Part shown: one piece after another, positions 1 to 7,021 of the stretch
Layout: each line of letters opens with the position of its first letter
Numbering within the stretch: position 1 is the stretch's first letter
Source: Porticoccus sp.
Lineage (GTDB): Bacteria; Pseudomonadota; Gammaproteobacteria; Pseudomonadales; Porticoccaceae
NCBI GenBank assembly: GCA_011049795.1
Contig: DRHD01000202.1
Coordinates: 1 to 8,127 of the forward strand
DNA: 8,127 nucleotides
Direction of reading: 5' to 3'
Notes under the pieces: generated by a model
Seen by the model: only the letters and a program-made list of their open reading frames with translations
The model's database searches: none
What the model was told of the DNA's origin: nothing
Translations under genes and position numbers: made by a program

Positions 1-399
1 CCTCAGGGTACCCTGGCTGAAAAGATGCGTGCAGGCGGCGCTGGAATCCCTGCGTTCTACACGGCCACCGGCTGTGGTACCGATATAGCTAAAGGCAAAG
101 ATGAGCGTGAATTCAATGGCCGAAAATATATTCTTGAAGAATCTATTACCGGTGATTTTGCTATTGTGAAGGCTTGGAAGGCAGACCGTTTCGGTAATGC
201 TATTTACCGTCACACAGCTCAGAACTTTAATCCCATGGCCGCTACTGCGGGCAAGATTACTGTGATGGAAGTGGAAGAAATTGTTGAGCCAGGTGAACTG
301 GACCCAGCTCAGATACATACCCCCGGAATCTACGTTGACCGTCTGATTCAGGGTACTTTTGAAAAACGTATTGAAATACGTACCGTCCGCGAAGGCTAA
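1..399 (+). CDS. scoA: 3-oxoacid CoA-transferase subunit A, C-terminal part (5' end outside window)
   Basis: The frame is open from base 1 and gives 132 residues to the TAA at 397-399. Subunit A is usually about 230 residues, so roughly the first 100 are missing; the ATG at 25 is internal, not a start. The fragment begins [20 protein letters not shown], followed by a GCGTD segment, which is the typical family I CoA-transferase alpha-subunit region. It continues through [17 protein letters not shown] and ends in a VDRLIQG segment, both usual in this subunit. With subunit B the enzyme moves CoA from succinyl-CoA (or another acyl-CoA) to acetoacetate in the cytoplasm, giving acetoacetyl-CoA. The scoB start lies 14 bases after the stop, so the two are almost certainly co-transcribed. 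An AtoD-type acetate CoA-transferase alpha subunit is a close alternative; the neighbouring 3-hydroxybutyrate dehydrogenase favours the acetoacetate role. Confidence 0.93.
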   Translation, partial: PQGTLAEKMRAGGAGIPAFYTATGCGTDIAKGKDEREFNGRKYILEESITGDFAIVKAWKADRFGNAIYRHTAQNFNPMAATAGKITVMEVEEIVEPGELDPAQIHTPGIYVDRLIQGTFEKRIEIRTVREG

Positions 400-400
400 C

Positions 401-405
401 AGGAG
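401..405 (+). promoter_or_regulatory. Ribosome binding site of scoB
   Basis: AGGAG sits 8 bases before the ATG at 414, inside the 14-base gap after the scoA stop. It fixes the scoB start and supports translation from a shared mRNA. Confidence 0.85.
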
Positions 406-413
406 AGATAATA

Positions 414-1070
414 ATGGCACTTTCTCGTGATCAAATGGCTATCCGTGTTGCCCGTGAGTTACAGGATGGTTATTACGTTAATTTGGGTATTGGTATTCCT
501 ACATTGGTAGCAAACCATGTACCTGAGGGTATAGACGTTATGTTGCAGTCTGAGAATGGACTGCTGGGCATGGGGCCGTATCCCACAGAAGATGAAGTTG
601 ATGCCGACCTGATCAATGCAGGTAAGCAGACAGTAACCACAGCGACGGGTGCATCAATCTTTTCGTCAGCAGAATCCTTTGCCATGATTCGTGGTGGCCA
701 CGTGGATTTGACGGTTCTCGGTGCTTTTGAGGTGGATGCCCAGGGTGGTATTGCTTCCTGGATGATCCCCGGCAAGCTGATTAAAGGTATGGGCGGCGCA
801 ATGGATCTGGTGGCCGGTGCGGACAATATCGTTGTGATGATGACCCACGCCGATAAATACGGTAACTCCAAGTTGTTGGCAGAATGTACTCTGCCACTGA
901 CCGGTGCTGGTTGCATCAAGCATGTTCTTACTGACCTGGCTTATATGGAAATTAAGGATGGAAAGTTCCACTTGGTTGAACGTGCGCCGGGTGTGTCTGT
1001 GGAAGAGATTGTAGAAAAAACGGCTGGGGAGTTGGTTGTTCCTGACCATGTGCCCGAGATAGAGTTTTAA
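414..1070 (+). CDS. scoB: 3-oxoacid CoA-transferase subunit B
   Basis: This is a complete 218-residue protein, normal for the beta subunit of family I CoA-transferases. Near the N-terminus is the glycine-rich GIGIPT segment (residues 25-30). The [10 protein letters not shown] motif (46-55) carries Glu47, the position of the catalytic glutamate that forms the glutamyl-CoA thioester intermediate in this family. The [14 protein letters not shown] segment (103-116) and the [16 protein letters not shown] region (117-132) are also typical. It acts with ScoA as a cytoplasmic heteromultimer that activates acetoacetate to acetoacetyl-CoA. The ATG at 414 is preceded by AGGAG at a good distance. The operon ends here at a strong terminator, so bdhA downstream is probably transcribed separately although it works in the same pathway. 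The remaining uncertainty is the acyl-CoA donor (succinyl-CoA or acetyl-CoA), which this sequence cannot settle. Confidence 0.95.
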   Translation: MALSRDQMAIRVARELQDGYYVNLGIGIPTLVANHVPEGIDVMLQSENGLLGMGPYPTEDEVDADLINAGKQTVTTATGASIFSSAESFAMIRGGHVDLTVLGAFEVDAQGGIASWMIPGKLIKGMGGAMDLVAGADNIVVMMTHADKYGNSKLLAECTLPLTGAGCIKHVLTDLAYMEIKDGKFHLVERAPGVSVEEIVEKTAGELVVPDHVPEIEF

Positions 1071-1091
1071 TAGCTCTGACTGGCATGAAAT

Positions 1092-1121
1092 AAAGGCTCC
1101 CTAATCAGGGGGCCTTTTTTT
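1092..1121 (+). terminator. Rho-independent terminator after scoAB
   Basis: An 11-bp stem (1092-1102 with 1107-1117, one T-G wobble) closes a 4-base loop (AATC) and runs into a T-tract at 1115-1121. It begins 21 bases after the scoB stop. A second, weaker 7-bp hairpin at 1126-1146, built on two AAGCTT copies and followed by TTTT, may back it up. Confidence 0.9.
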
Positions 1122-1235
1122 ATCCAAAGCTTTTTTAATAAGCTTTTATCATCTTAGGTCGTATTTTCTAATTTTGATCTGTAGCTTGTGGTTAGTAACT
1201 AGCAGCGTTTATTTATTTTTGTAGCGTTCAGTCTT

Positions 1236-1241
1236 AGAGGA
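1236..1241 (+). promoter_or_regulatory. Ribosome binding site of bdhA
   Basis: AGAGGA lies 6 bases before the ATG at 1248 and supports that start. No convincing sigma70 promoter pair was found in 1147-1235; the stretch is AT-rich, so one may exist in a degenerate form. Confidence 0.7.
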
Positions 1242-1247
1242 AACAAT

Positions 1248-2030
1248 ATGTTGGCAGGTAAAACAGCATTAGTCACCGGGTCCACTAGTGGTATCGGTTA
1301 TGCCATGGCATCAAAATTAGCTGAAGCAGGCGCTAATGTTGTGTTGCACGGTTTAATGGACCCAGCAGAGGGTGAGTCGCTTCGTCAGGAGTTTGAGCAG
1401 CAATATAACGTCCAGTGCCTATTTAGCTGTGCTGATATTTCTACTGCTGAAGGTAATGAAAAGCTGGTGGCAGCGTCTCTGGAAACATTTGGTGGCGTAG
1501 ATATTTTAATTAACAATGCAGGTATCCAATTTACCGCGCCAGTTGAAGATTTTCCGGTAGCAAAGTGGGATGCCATTATTGGTATCAACTTAAGCTCCGC
1601 TTTCCACACCACAAGATTGTTAGTGCCCGGTATGCAGCAGCGTGGTTGGGGCCGAATTATTAATATCGCCTCCGTTCACGGGTTAGTGGCTTCTTTAAAC
1701 AAAGCAGCTTACGTGGCTGCCAAACACGGCATCGTAGGGTTGACCAAAGTGGTTGCTCTGGAGAACGCAGAGAAGGGCATTACGGTTAATGCTATTTGTC
1801 CGGGTTGGGTGGATACCGAGTTAGTTGCTGCACAGTTTCAGGCACGGGCTGATCGAGATGGGGTGAGCTTCGAAGAAGGTAAACGTAGCGTGATTGTTGA
1901 GAAACAACCGATGCCTAAGGCTACTCCGCCTTCGTCTCTGGGTGATTTAGCGTTGTTTCTCTGTTCCGACGGAGCCGCGACCATTACTGGCGCGAGCTTG
2001 CCAATAGATGGTGGTTGGACAGCTCAGTAA
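1248..2030 (+). CDS. bdhA: D-3-hydroxybutyrate dehydrogenase (SDR family)
   Basis: This 260-residue classical short-chain dehydrogenase oxidises D-3-hydroxybutyrate to acetoacetate with NAD+ in the cytoplasm. The nucleotide-binding motif TGSTSGIG is at residues 10-17 and NNAG at 89-92. The catalytic set is Asn114, Ser142, Tyr155 and Lys159 (YVAAK). Residues known to hold the carboxylate or shape the pocket in Pseudomonas fragi HBDH (Gln94, His144, Lys152, Trp187, Gln196) are all present at the same numbers, which makes the substrate call much stronger than a generic SDR call. The protein ends in GASLPIDGGWTAQ, the normal C-terminus. Its product is the substrate of the CoA-transferase encoded just upstream. 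Together they form a 3-hydroxybutyrate or PHB-monomer utilisation cluster, although a terminator at 1092-1121 separates the transcripts. No PHB depolymerase or synthase gene is visible in the window. Confidence 0.95.
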   Translation: MLAGKTALVTGSTSGIGYAMASKLAEAGANVVLHGLMDPAEGESLRQEFEQQYNVQCLFSCADISTAEGNEKLVAASLETFGGVDILINNAGIQFTAPVEDFPVAKWDAIIGINLSSAFHTTRLLVPGMQQRGWGRIINIASVHGLVASLNKAAYVAAKHGIVGLTKVVALENAEKGITVNAICPGWVDTELVAAQFQARADRDGVSFEEGKRSVIVEKQPMPKATPPSSLGDLALFLCSDGAATITGASLPIDGGWTAQ

Positions 2031-2094
2031 ATTAGGTTTCAGTGTCGATCGATATACCAGGAAAGGTGGCTTTATCTCTCTCGGTTGCCCGATG

Positions 2095-2124
2095 GCACTG
2101 AAAGCCCCCGGGGGCTTTCAGTGC
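2095..2124. repeat. Perfect 30-bp palindrome between convergent bdhA and sulfatase genes
   Basis: Bases 2095-2109 (starting GCACTGAAAG) are the exact reverse complement of 2110-2124, with CCCGGG at the centre and no spacer. As RNA it would fold into a stem of about 13 bp with a CCGG loop. It lies 65 bases after the bdhA stop and 65 bases beyond the sulfatase stop, so a shared bidirectional terminator or mRNA 3'-end stabiliser is the likely role. Neither strand has a T-tract directly after the stem, so it is not a textbook intrinsic terminator. Confidence 0.75.
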
Positions 2125-2188
2125 TTGATGTAAAGTCAGGGCTAAGCGTTGATGAATACTCGTCCTTGGTTCACTCAGCAACCGGAGG

Positions 2189-4606
2189 CTAGTAATACGC
2201 TGCTGGTAAGCCTCTTGTCGGAACCGTATTTTCATCTGAAATCTGGAATATAACCCGGTCAATAGGTTTATTAAACGGAAAGGGATCAGTGTACAGCTTG
2301 GAAACCTGTGTGCCGGTATCACGACCAATATCAAAGGTTTCAGCTAAAGAATAAGTAGCAATATGCATTTGCGGCATTTCTATTTCATCAACCTTGTCAC
2401 CGTTAACATACAACTCGCCTTTACCACCGAATGCTTTGGTTTTGGTGAAATTAAACTTGAAGTCGGTTTTACCCTTCGGTAAGGGGCCGGACTTAAGAAT
2501 GTAATGCACCCCATCTAGGAAGTTGTAGTCGTAATACAGGTGGTTACCCTTAACAAACATTGTGTAACCCCCCGTCATACCACCTACCGCAACAATAACA
2601 CCTTCTTCATCGCCGACCAGCTCAAGCTGTGTCTCAATAGTATGAGCCCGGTTCTTAACTGGTGCTGATGACTTCTCGGCAATACGGACAGCACCCGGCC
2701 AGTAATAGACAAATTCCTTCTGGTCACCAAAAAGACGATCTTGCTGCGCACCAAGGCGCTGGATCATATCGTCGTAAAGAGGATAGACATTGTACTTCCA
2801 GGCCTCTTCGTCAAAAATGGCGATAAGTTCTTCAAGTTTTTCAGGGTGACTCGCTGCCAGGTTGGTGCTCTCAGAAAAGTCCTCGGCAACGTGATAAAGC
2901 TCCCACTCGTCATCATCAAAAGGTTTAACTACATTGATATCCCAGGGCATGCGATTGGCGTGTAAAGTTACGGCCTTCCAACCATCAACCCAGATAGCGC
3001 GGTTGCCAAACATTTCATAGTATTGACGTTGTTTTTGATTAGGTGCATCAGCTTTATCAAAAGAGTATATCAAGGAGGTGCCATCCATCGGCTGCTGCTC
3101 GACCCCATGATATTCATCGGGAACTGAAATACCGGCAGCTTCCATAATTGTGGGGGCGATATCACTAATATGGTGATACTGGCTACGCACTTCACCTTTG
3201 GCTTTAATGCCTTTGGGCCAGTGAACCACTAGGTGGTCTTGTTGACCGCCGCGATGTTCGCTTTGCTTAAAGTAACGGAACGGTGTGTTACCCGCCATCG
3301 CCCAGCCGGCGTGATAATGCGGATAGGTGTTTTCTCTACCCCAGTCTGCCTGGGCTCTAAGGTTTGCCTCCAAAGGAGTCTGCAAGCCGTTCAGTACATA
3401 AGTTTCATTAAAGGTTCCTGCCAAGCCACCTTCACCGCTAGCACCATTATCAGCCGTGACAAAAATAAGCGTGTTATCCAGTTCGCCGATTCTATCGAGC
3501 TCTTTTACGACCCGACCAATTTGATGATCGACCCACTCCATTTGCGCAGCAAACACTTCCATTTGTCGAGCATAAAGACCCCGCTCTTCGGCCGATAATG
3601 AATCCCAGGCGGGTATCTGGTCAATTCTCTCGGTTAATGCTGTGCCTGCGGGAACCACTCCCCGCTCTATTTGCTGCTGCAAGATTTTTTCGCGGGCCTT
3701 ATCCCAGCCCATATCAAACTGACCTTTGTATTTATCAATATAACTATCAGGAGCGTGGTGTGGTGAATGCATCGAGCCTGAAGCCCACAACATCATAAAG
3801 GGCAGGTCTTTCTTGATAGACTTATGTCCGGTAATCCACTCGATAGCTCTGTCAGCCAAATCCTTGTCCAAGTGCTCGGACTTATGGTAGGGCTCTGGCG
3901 TATGGTCATTCCACATGACCGGCACAAATTGATGCACATCCGCAGCCATAAAGGTATAGGCATGCTGAAAACCTTCGCCACTGGGCCAGCGATCGAATGG
4001 TCCTACCTGGGATACTTCATAAAGTGGCGTGTGGTCCCACTTACCCAACGCGTAGTTAATGTAACCTTCTTCCTGAAGATAATTAGCCACTGATTTGGCT
4101 GAGTCAGGCATGATGGCGTTATAACCCGGAAAGCCCATTGCGGTTAGGGCATGACTACCCAAACCTATGGAATGTGGATAGCGGCCCGCCATTAACGATG
4201 CTCGTGATGGAGAACAGAGAGCCGTCGTATGGAAGTTATTGTATCGCAGGCCATTGTCGGCAAGCTTATCAATATTGGGTGTTTTAATCAGACCACCAAA
4301 ACTACCCACTTGAGCAAAACCTACATCATCCAATAGAAAGATAATGACATTGGGTGCATCTTTTTTTGGACGATGTTCTTCGGCCCACCATTCTTTGGAC
4401 TTGTCATAACGCTCAGCAATCACACCCTCAAAGCCAGGTATGTTCTTAGTTTTGACACCGTTGATAGTAGAGAATGAAGCTGATGGTTGGGGTTCAACAG
4501 AAGCTGATGGTTTGGATTCAACAACAGACGAAGCCTTATCAACCTCCGACTTACTACAACCAAAAAGAATGGTTGAAACAATAATTGCCAGTATGATTTT
4601 TGGCAT
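2189..4606 (-). CDS. Lipoprotein arylsulfatase-type sulfatase (formylglycine-dependent)
   Basis: This 805-residue type I sulfatase hydrolyses sulfate esters; the substrate cannot be told from sequence. Residues 1-17 are a lipoprotein signal peptide with lipobox LFGC (Cys17). Ser at +2 suggests outer-membrane anchoring. Residues 18-50 form a polar linker with a duplicated V-E-x-x-P-S-A-S unit. The sulfatase core follows: metal-binding Asp93-Asp94 (LLDDVGF), the CSPSR signature at 131-135 followed by LMAGR, where Cys131 would become formylglycine, Lys189 (GKW), a His-rich SMHSPHHAP segment (278-286), Asp386-Asn387 (TADNG) and Lys447. The core ends near 570-583 with the usual WELYHVAEDFSES segment. 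Residues about 650-795 look like a beta-rich C-terminal domain, as in other large (about 780-800 residue) arylsulfatases. A maturase (FGE or anSME) is needed but none is in the window. The start is supported by AAGGGAG upstream and by the signal peptide beginning at Met1. The gene stands alone, divergent from rimO. Confidence 0.93.
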   Translation of the reverse strand: MPKIILAIIVSTILFGCSKSEVDKASSVVESKPSASVEPQPSASFSTINGVKTKNIPGFEGVIAERYDKSKEWWAEEHRPKKDAPNVIIFLLDDVGFAQVGSFGGLIKTPNIDKLADNGLRYNNFHTTALCSPSRASLMAGRYPHSIGLGSHALTAMGFPGYNAIMPDSAKSVANYLQEEGYINYALGKWDHTPLYEVSQVGPFDRWPSGEGFQHAYTFMAADVHQFVPVMWNDHTPEPYHKSEHLDKDLADRAIEWITGHKSIKKDLPFMMLWASGSMHSPHHAPDSYIDKYKGQFDMGWDKAREKILQQQIERGVVPAGTALTERIDQIPAWDSLSAEERGLYARQMEVFAAQMEWVDHQIGRVVKELDRIGELDNTLIFVTADNGASGEGGLAGTFNETYVLNGLQTPLEANLRAQADWGRENTYPHYHAGWAMAGNTPFRYFKQSEHRGGQQDHLVVHWPKGIKAKGEVRSQYHHISDIAPTIMEAAGISVPDEYHGVEQQPMDGTSLIYSFDKADAPNQKQRQYYEMFGNRAIWVDGWKAVTLHANRMPWDINVVKPFDDDEWELYHVAEDFSESTNLAASHPEKLEELIAIFDEEAWKYNVYPLYDDMIQRLGAQQDRLFGDQKEFVYYWPGAVRIAEKSSAPVKNRAHTIETQLELVGDEEGVIVAVGGMTGGYTMFVKGNHLYYDYNFLDGVHYILKSGPLPKGKTDFKFNFTKTKAFGGKGELYVNGDKVDEIEMPQMHIATYSLAETFDIGRDTGTQVSKLYTDPFPFNKPIDRVIFQISDENTVPTRGLPAAYY
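4476..4523 (-). repeat. 24-bp tandem duplication in the sulfatase linker
   Basis: Bases 4476-4499 and 4500-4523 are adjacent direct copies of a 24-base unit with two mismatches (22/24). The length keeps the reading frame. In the protein they give two copies of an eight-residue V-E-x-x-P-S-A-S unit in the disordered tether just after the lipid-anchored Cys, where length changes are usually tolerated. Confidence 0.85.
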
Positions 4607-4615
4607 AACCCTAAT

Positions 4616-4622
4616 CTCCCTT
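4616..4622 (-). promoter_or_regulatory. Ribosome binding site of the sulfatase gene
   Basis: On the minus strand this reads AAGGGAG, 9 bases before the ATG at 4606-4604. It supports the start that gives the complete lipoprotein signal peptide. A possible -10 (TATATT, minus strand, 4649-4644) lies further upstream but has no good -35 partner. Confidence 0.75.
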
Positions 4623-4813
4623 CAATGTATGGTTACAGGCATCAATATAGAGCGCGTATGTAACGATAGTTTAGCCCCAGCGTTCTTTCCACCAAGGTTT
4701 TTAACCGCGCTTAAGTCAGTACATGGCATATAAGAATGTTTTGGTAATCCTATGAAGTAATGGGATGGGTTAGTTTTGGGGTGATTTAGGAAAGCCACCC
4801 CCGTGTATTGCTG

Positions 4814-4839
4814 AGGCGTATTTGCTCGGCTATACGCCT
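4814..4839 (+). promoter_or_regulatory. 8-bp inverted repeat and candidate promoter region upstream of rimO
   Basis: AGGCGTAT (4814-4821) and ATACGCCT (4832-4839) are perfect inverted copies with a 10-base spacer, 49 bases before the rimO start. A weak promoter pair overlaps it: TTGCTG at 4808-4813 and TATACG at 4831-4836 with a 17-base spacer. An alternative -10, TAGAAT, is at 4849-4854. The dyad could be an operator for rimO or for the divergent sulfatase gene, or simply a hairpin; the regulator is unknown. Confidence 0.35.
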
Positions 4840-4887
4840 GCACTAGCGTAGAATCCGCGCACTTACTTATTTGATATATAGAGATAA

Positions 4888-6333
4888 ATGACAGATTTAG
4901 AGACAAAACAAGGTGTTGAAGCTGAAAGTAGCCCCACCAGCGAAAATAGACGGGTTGGTTTTGTGAGCCTTGGGTGCCCGAAAGCACTGGTAGATTCTGA
5001 GCGAATCCTGACCCAGTTGAAGCTAGATGGTTACGACATTAGTCCTGATTATGAAGGTGCCGATGTCGTCGTTGTTAATACCTGTGGCTTTATCGATTCA
5101 GCCAAGCAGGAATCCATGGATGCCATCAATGAAGCGATGAAAGAGAACGGTAAGGTCATCGTTACCGGTTGTATGGGCAAAGGCACCGACGCGGACGCAA
5201 TCAAGATAGCCAACCCAGGCGTGCTGAGTGTGAGCGGGCCGGCGGATTACGACAGTGTGATAGGTGCTGTACATGAGTATGTGCCACCGCAAGCAGGTGA
5301 CAACAAAAAAGACAGTGATAAGGGCAGCGCTACAGATAGTGAGCACAACCCCTATGTTGACTTGGTGCCGCCCCAGGGGGTCAAACTGACACCGCCGCAT
5401 TATGCCTATTTAAAAATTTCTGAAGGCTGCAACCATCGCTGTACGTTTTGCATTATCCCCAATATGCGGGGTGATTTAGTCAGCCGTCCCATCTCTGAGG
5501 TCGTTGAAGAAGCCAAGAAGCTAGTTGAATCCGGTGTGCGTGAACTGTTGGTTATTTCTCAGGACACCAGTGCTTATGGTGTCGATGTGAAATACAAGCT
5601 GGACTTTGTGGATGGCCAAGCGCGGGAAACACGGATGCAGGATCTGGCGGTTGCTTTGGGTGAGATGGATGTTTGGGTGCGACTGCACTATGTGTATCCT
5701 TACCCCCATGTGGATAAAGTGATTCCCTTAATGGCTGAGGGGAAAATTCTCCCTTATCTGGATATTCCCTTCCAGCATGCCAGTCCAAAAATTCTTAAAT
5801 TGATGAAGCGCCCTGGCAATCAGGAAAAAGTTCTGGAAAGAATTAAAGCCTGGCGAGCCATTTGTCCCGATCTCACCATTCGCAGCACCTTTATTGTTGG
5901 CTTCCCCGGTGAAACTGAAGAAGATTTCCAAATGCTACTGGATTGGCTGGAAGAAGCGGAACTGGATCGCGTGGGTTGTTTTAAATATTCCCCCGTTGAG
6001 GGAGCCACCGCCAATGAGTTACCCGACCATGTGCCTGAAGACATTCAGCAACAACGCTGGGAACGGTTTATGGAAACCCAGCAAGCCATTAGTACCAAGC
6101 GCTTACAGCGCAAGGTGGGGCAGACGCTGGATGTGTTGATTGATGAGGTGGATGAGGAGGGGGCTATTGGTCGCTCGGCTGCGGATGCCCCGGAGATTGA
6201 TGGCAATGTCTACATCAATGATATTGAGGCAATCGAGGCGCTTGGTCTTCAGCCTGGGGATAGGGTGCAAGTGGCCATTGATCATTCCGACGAATATGAT
6301 CTTTGGGGGCGGCTGGTCTATAAACCAGAATGA
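4888..6333 (+). CDS. rimO: Ribosomal protein S12 methylthiotransferase RimO
   Basis: This 481-residue radical-SAM enzyme adds a methylthio group to the conserved aspartate of ribosomal protein S12 (Asp89 in E. coli). The N-terminal methylthiotransferase domain holds the first iron-sulfur cluster on Cys30 ([13 protein letters not shown]), Cys66 (NTCGF) and Cys95 (TGCMGKG). The radical-SAM CxxxCxxC cluster is Cys181, Cys185 and Cys188 in [11 protein letters not shown]. Motifs specific to RimO rather than MiaB include QDTSAYGVD (225-233), [11 protein letters not shown] (266-276) and the [12 protein letters not shown] stretch (428-439). A TRAM domain occupies about 410-478. E. coli RimO has 441 residues; the surplus lies in a polar N-terminal extension (1-21) and a charged insert around 136-153 between the first two domains. 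The ribosome binding site is poor (GAG four bases before ATG), but the first conserved motif starts at residue 24, so a start at 4888 is reasonable. It is transcribed divergently from the sulfatase. Confidence 0.96.
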   Translation: MTDLETKQGVEAESSPTSENRRVGFVSLGCPKALVDSERILTQLKLDGYDISPDYEGADVVVVNTCGFIDSAKQESMDAINEAMKENGKVIVTGCMGKGTDADAIKIANPGVLSVSGPADYDSVIGAVHEYVPPQAGDNKKDSDKGSATDSEHNPYVDLVPPQGVKLTPPHYAYLKISEGCNHRCTFCIIPNMRGDLVSRPISEVVEEAKKLVESGVRELLVISQDTSAYGVDVKYKLDFVDGQARETRMQDLAVALGEMDVWVRLHYVYPYPHVDKVIPLMAEGKILPYLDIPFQHASPKILKLMKRPGNQEKVLERIKAWRAICPDLTIRSTFIVGFPGETEEDFQMLLDWLEEAELDRVGCFKYSPVEGATANELPDHVPEDIQQQRWERFMETQQAISTKRLQRKVGQTLDVLIDEVDEEGAIGRSAADAPEIDGNVYINDIEAIEALGLQPGDRVQVAIDHSDEYDLWGRLVYKPE

Positions 6334-6365
6334 CTATCGACTTGATGGCATAAAGTAATAGGTAT

Positions 6366-6399
6366 AAAAAAGGGCTGCCCGAGAAGGCGGCCCTTTTTT
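6366..6399. terminator. Bidirectional rho-independent terminator between rimO and slyD
   Basis: A-tract 6366-6371, then GGGC at 6372-6375, pair with GCCC at 6390-6393 and the T-tract 6394-6399. The stem continues with TGCC (6376-6379) against GGCG (6386-6389, one T-G wobble) around a 6-base loop. The T-tract ends rimO transcripts. The matching A-tract on the other side gives a U-tract to transcripts of the convergent slyD. Confidence 0.9.
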
Positions 6400-6400
6400 G

Positions 6401-6446
6401 TTTAACGGACTAACTATATTTAACGGACTAGCGAGTTAAACCGTTA
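6401..6446. repeat. Two 12-bp direct repeats plus an inverted partial copy downstream of slyD
   Basis: TTTAACGGACTA occurs at 6401-6412 and again at 6419-6430, six bases apart. The core TAACGG also appears inverted (CCGTTA) at 6441-6446, so the second copy can pair with it as a short 6-bp hairpin. The repeats lie between the terminator and the slyD stop. No function is recognised. Confidence 0.6.
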
Positions 6447-6471
6447 GTTGTCCTCATCAGTTCGTCGGCAA

Positions 6472-6951
6472 TTAGTGCTGGTGACCACCAGGCCCATGTA
6501 CATGGCCATGCTCGAGCTCTTCCTCAGAGGCTTCACGAACAGTGTCAACTTTGACATCGAAGGTTAAATCTTTGCCAGCCAGCGGGTGATTACCGTCGAC
6601 AGTAACCATGTCATCAGTCACATCAGCGACGATAACTGATACTGGACCATTAGGTGTTTTTGCTTCAAAGCGCATACCCACTGTCATCTCCTCAACTTGG
6701 AAGGACGCCCGTGGGACTTCCTGAACCATTTTCTCCTGGCGTTCGCCATAGGCTTCTGCGGCTTTGATAGTCACGATCATGACATCGCCAGCAGTTTTTC
6801 CATCCAATTCCTTTTCGAGGCCAGGGATAATATTTTTGTGGCCATGTATATAGGCCAGTGGATCTTTACCCGTGGAAGAGTCCAGCTCTGTGCCTCGCTC
6901 ATCGGTGAGTGTGTAGTGAAAAAGCACCACAGCATTTTCAGAAATGATCAT
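6472..6951 (-). CDS. slyD: FKBP-type peptidyl-prolyl cis-trans isomerase SlyD
   Basis: This cytoplasmic prolyl isomerase and chaperone of 159 residues is the normal size for SlyD. The FKBP half-domain includes PLAYIHGHKNIIPGLEKEL (31-49). The flap (IF) chaperone domain lies at about residues 70-125 and includes AYGE, VQEVPRASF and VGMRFEAKTPNGPV, followed by VDGNHPLAGKDLTF (118-131), all close to E. coli SlyD. The C-terminus EHGHVHGPGGHQH has five histidines (148, 150, 152, 157, 159). This is a shortened form of the metal-binding tail that in E. coli binds nickel and helps hydrogenase maturation; E. coli has a longer tail with cysteines, which are absent here. The ATG at 6951 has AAGGA six bases upstream and a good promoter at 6993-7021. 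It is a single-gene transcript convergent with rimO. Other SlyD-like FKBPs (FkpB/SlpA) lack the His tail and this motif set. Confidence 0.94.
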   Translation of the reverse strand: MIISENAVVLFHYTLTDERGTELDSSTGKDPLAYIHGHKNIIPGLEKELDGKTAGDVMIVTIKAAEAYGERQEKMVQEVPRASFQVEEMTVGMRFEAKTPNGPVSVIVADVTDDMVTVDGNHPLAGKDLTFDVKVDTVREASEEELEHGHVHGPGGHQH

Positions 6952-6957
6952 TGGGGA

Positions 6958-6962
6958 TCCTT
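6958..6962 (-). promoter_or_regulatory. Ribosome binding site of slyD
   Basis: AAGGA on the minus strand, with 6 bases between it and the ATG at 6951-6949, confirms the chosen start. Confidence 0.8.
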
Positions 6963-6992
6963 TAGGTCGGTATCAATAGGGGGCGGGGCAGC

Positions 6993-7021
6993 ATTATCCC
7001 TGATGCAGTTTCTTTTGCCAA
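6993..7021 (-). promoter_or_regulatory. Sigma70-type promoter of slyD
   Basis: On the minus strand, TTGGCA (7021-7016, five of six matches to TTGACA) is followed after 17 bases by GATAAT (6998-6993, five of six matches to TATAAT). Transcription would start near 6986, giving a 5' leader of about 35 bases that contains the ribosome binding site. Confidence 0.65.

Noticed and set aside
1..17. CAGGGTACCCTG palindrome at the left end, as a possible matching fold-back artefact
   Set aside because: It lies within normal conserved scoA codons (PQGTL) and no inverted copy of neighbouring sequence was found.
473..1049. Two overlapping antisense frames (148 and 127 residues) inside scoB
   Set aside because: They are mirror frames of a well-conserved gene and have no start signals or recognisable domains.
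2032..2334. 100-residue minus-strand frame overlapping the sulfatase 3' end
   Set aside because: It lies in another frame of the sulfatase C-terminal coding region and would have to cross the 30-bp palindrome; no ribosome binding site or known motif.
4622..4987. 121-residue minus-strand frame across the sulfatase-rimO gap
   Set aside because: It overlaps the rimO start and the promoter region and has no family resemblance.
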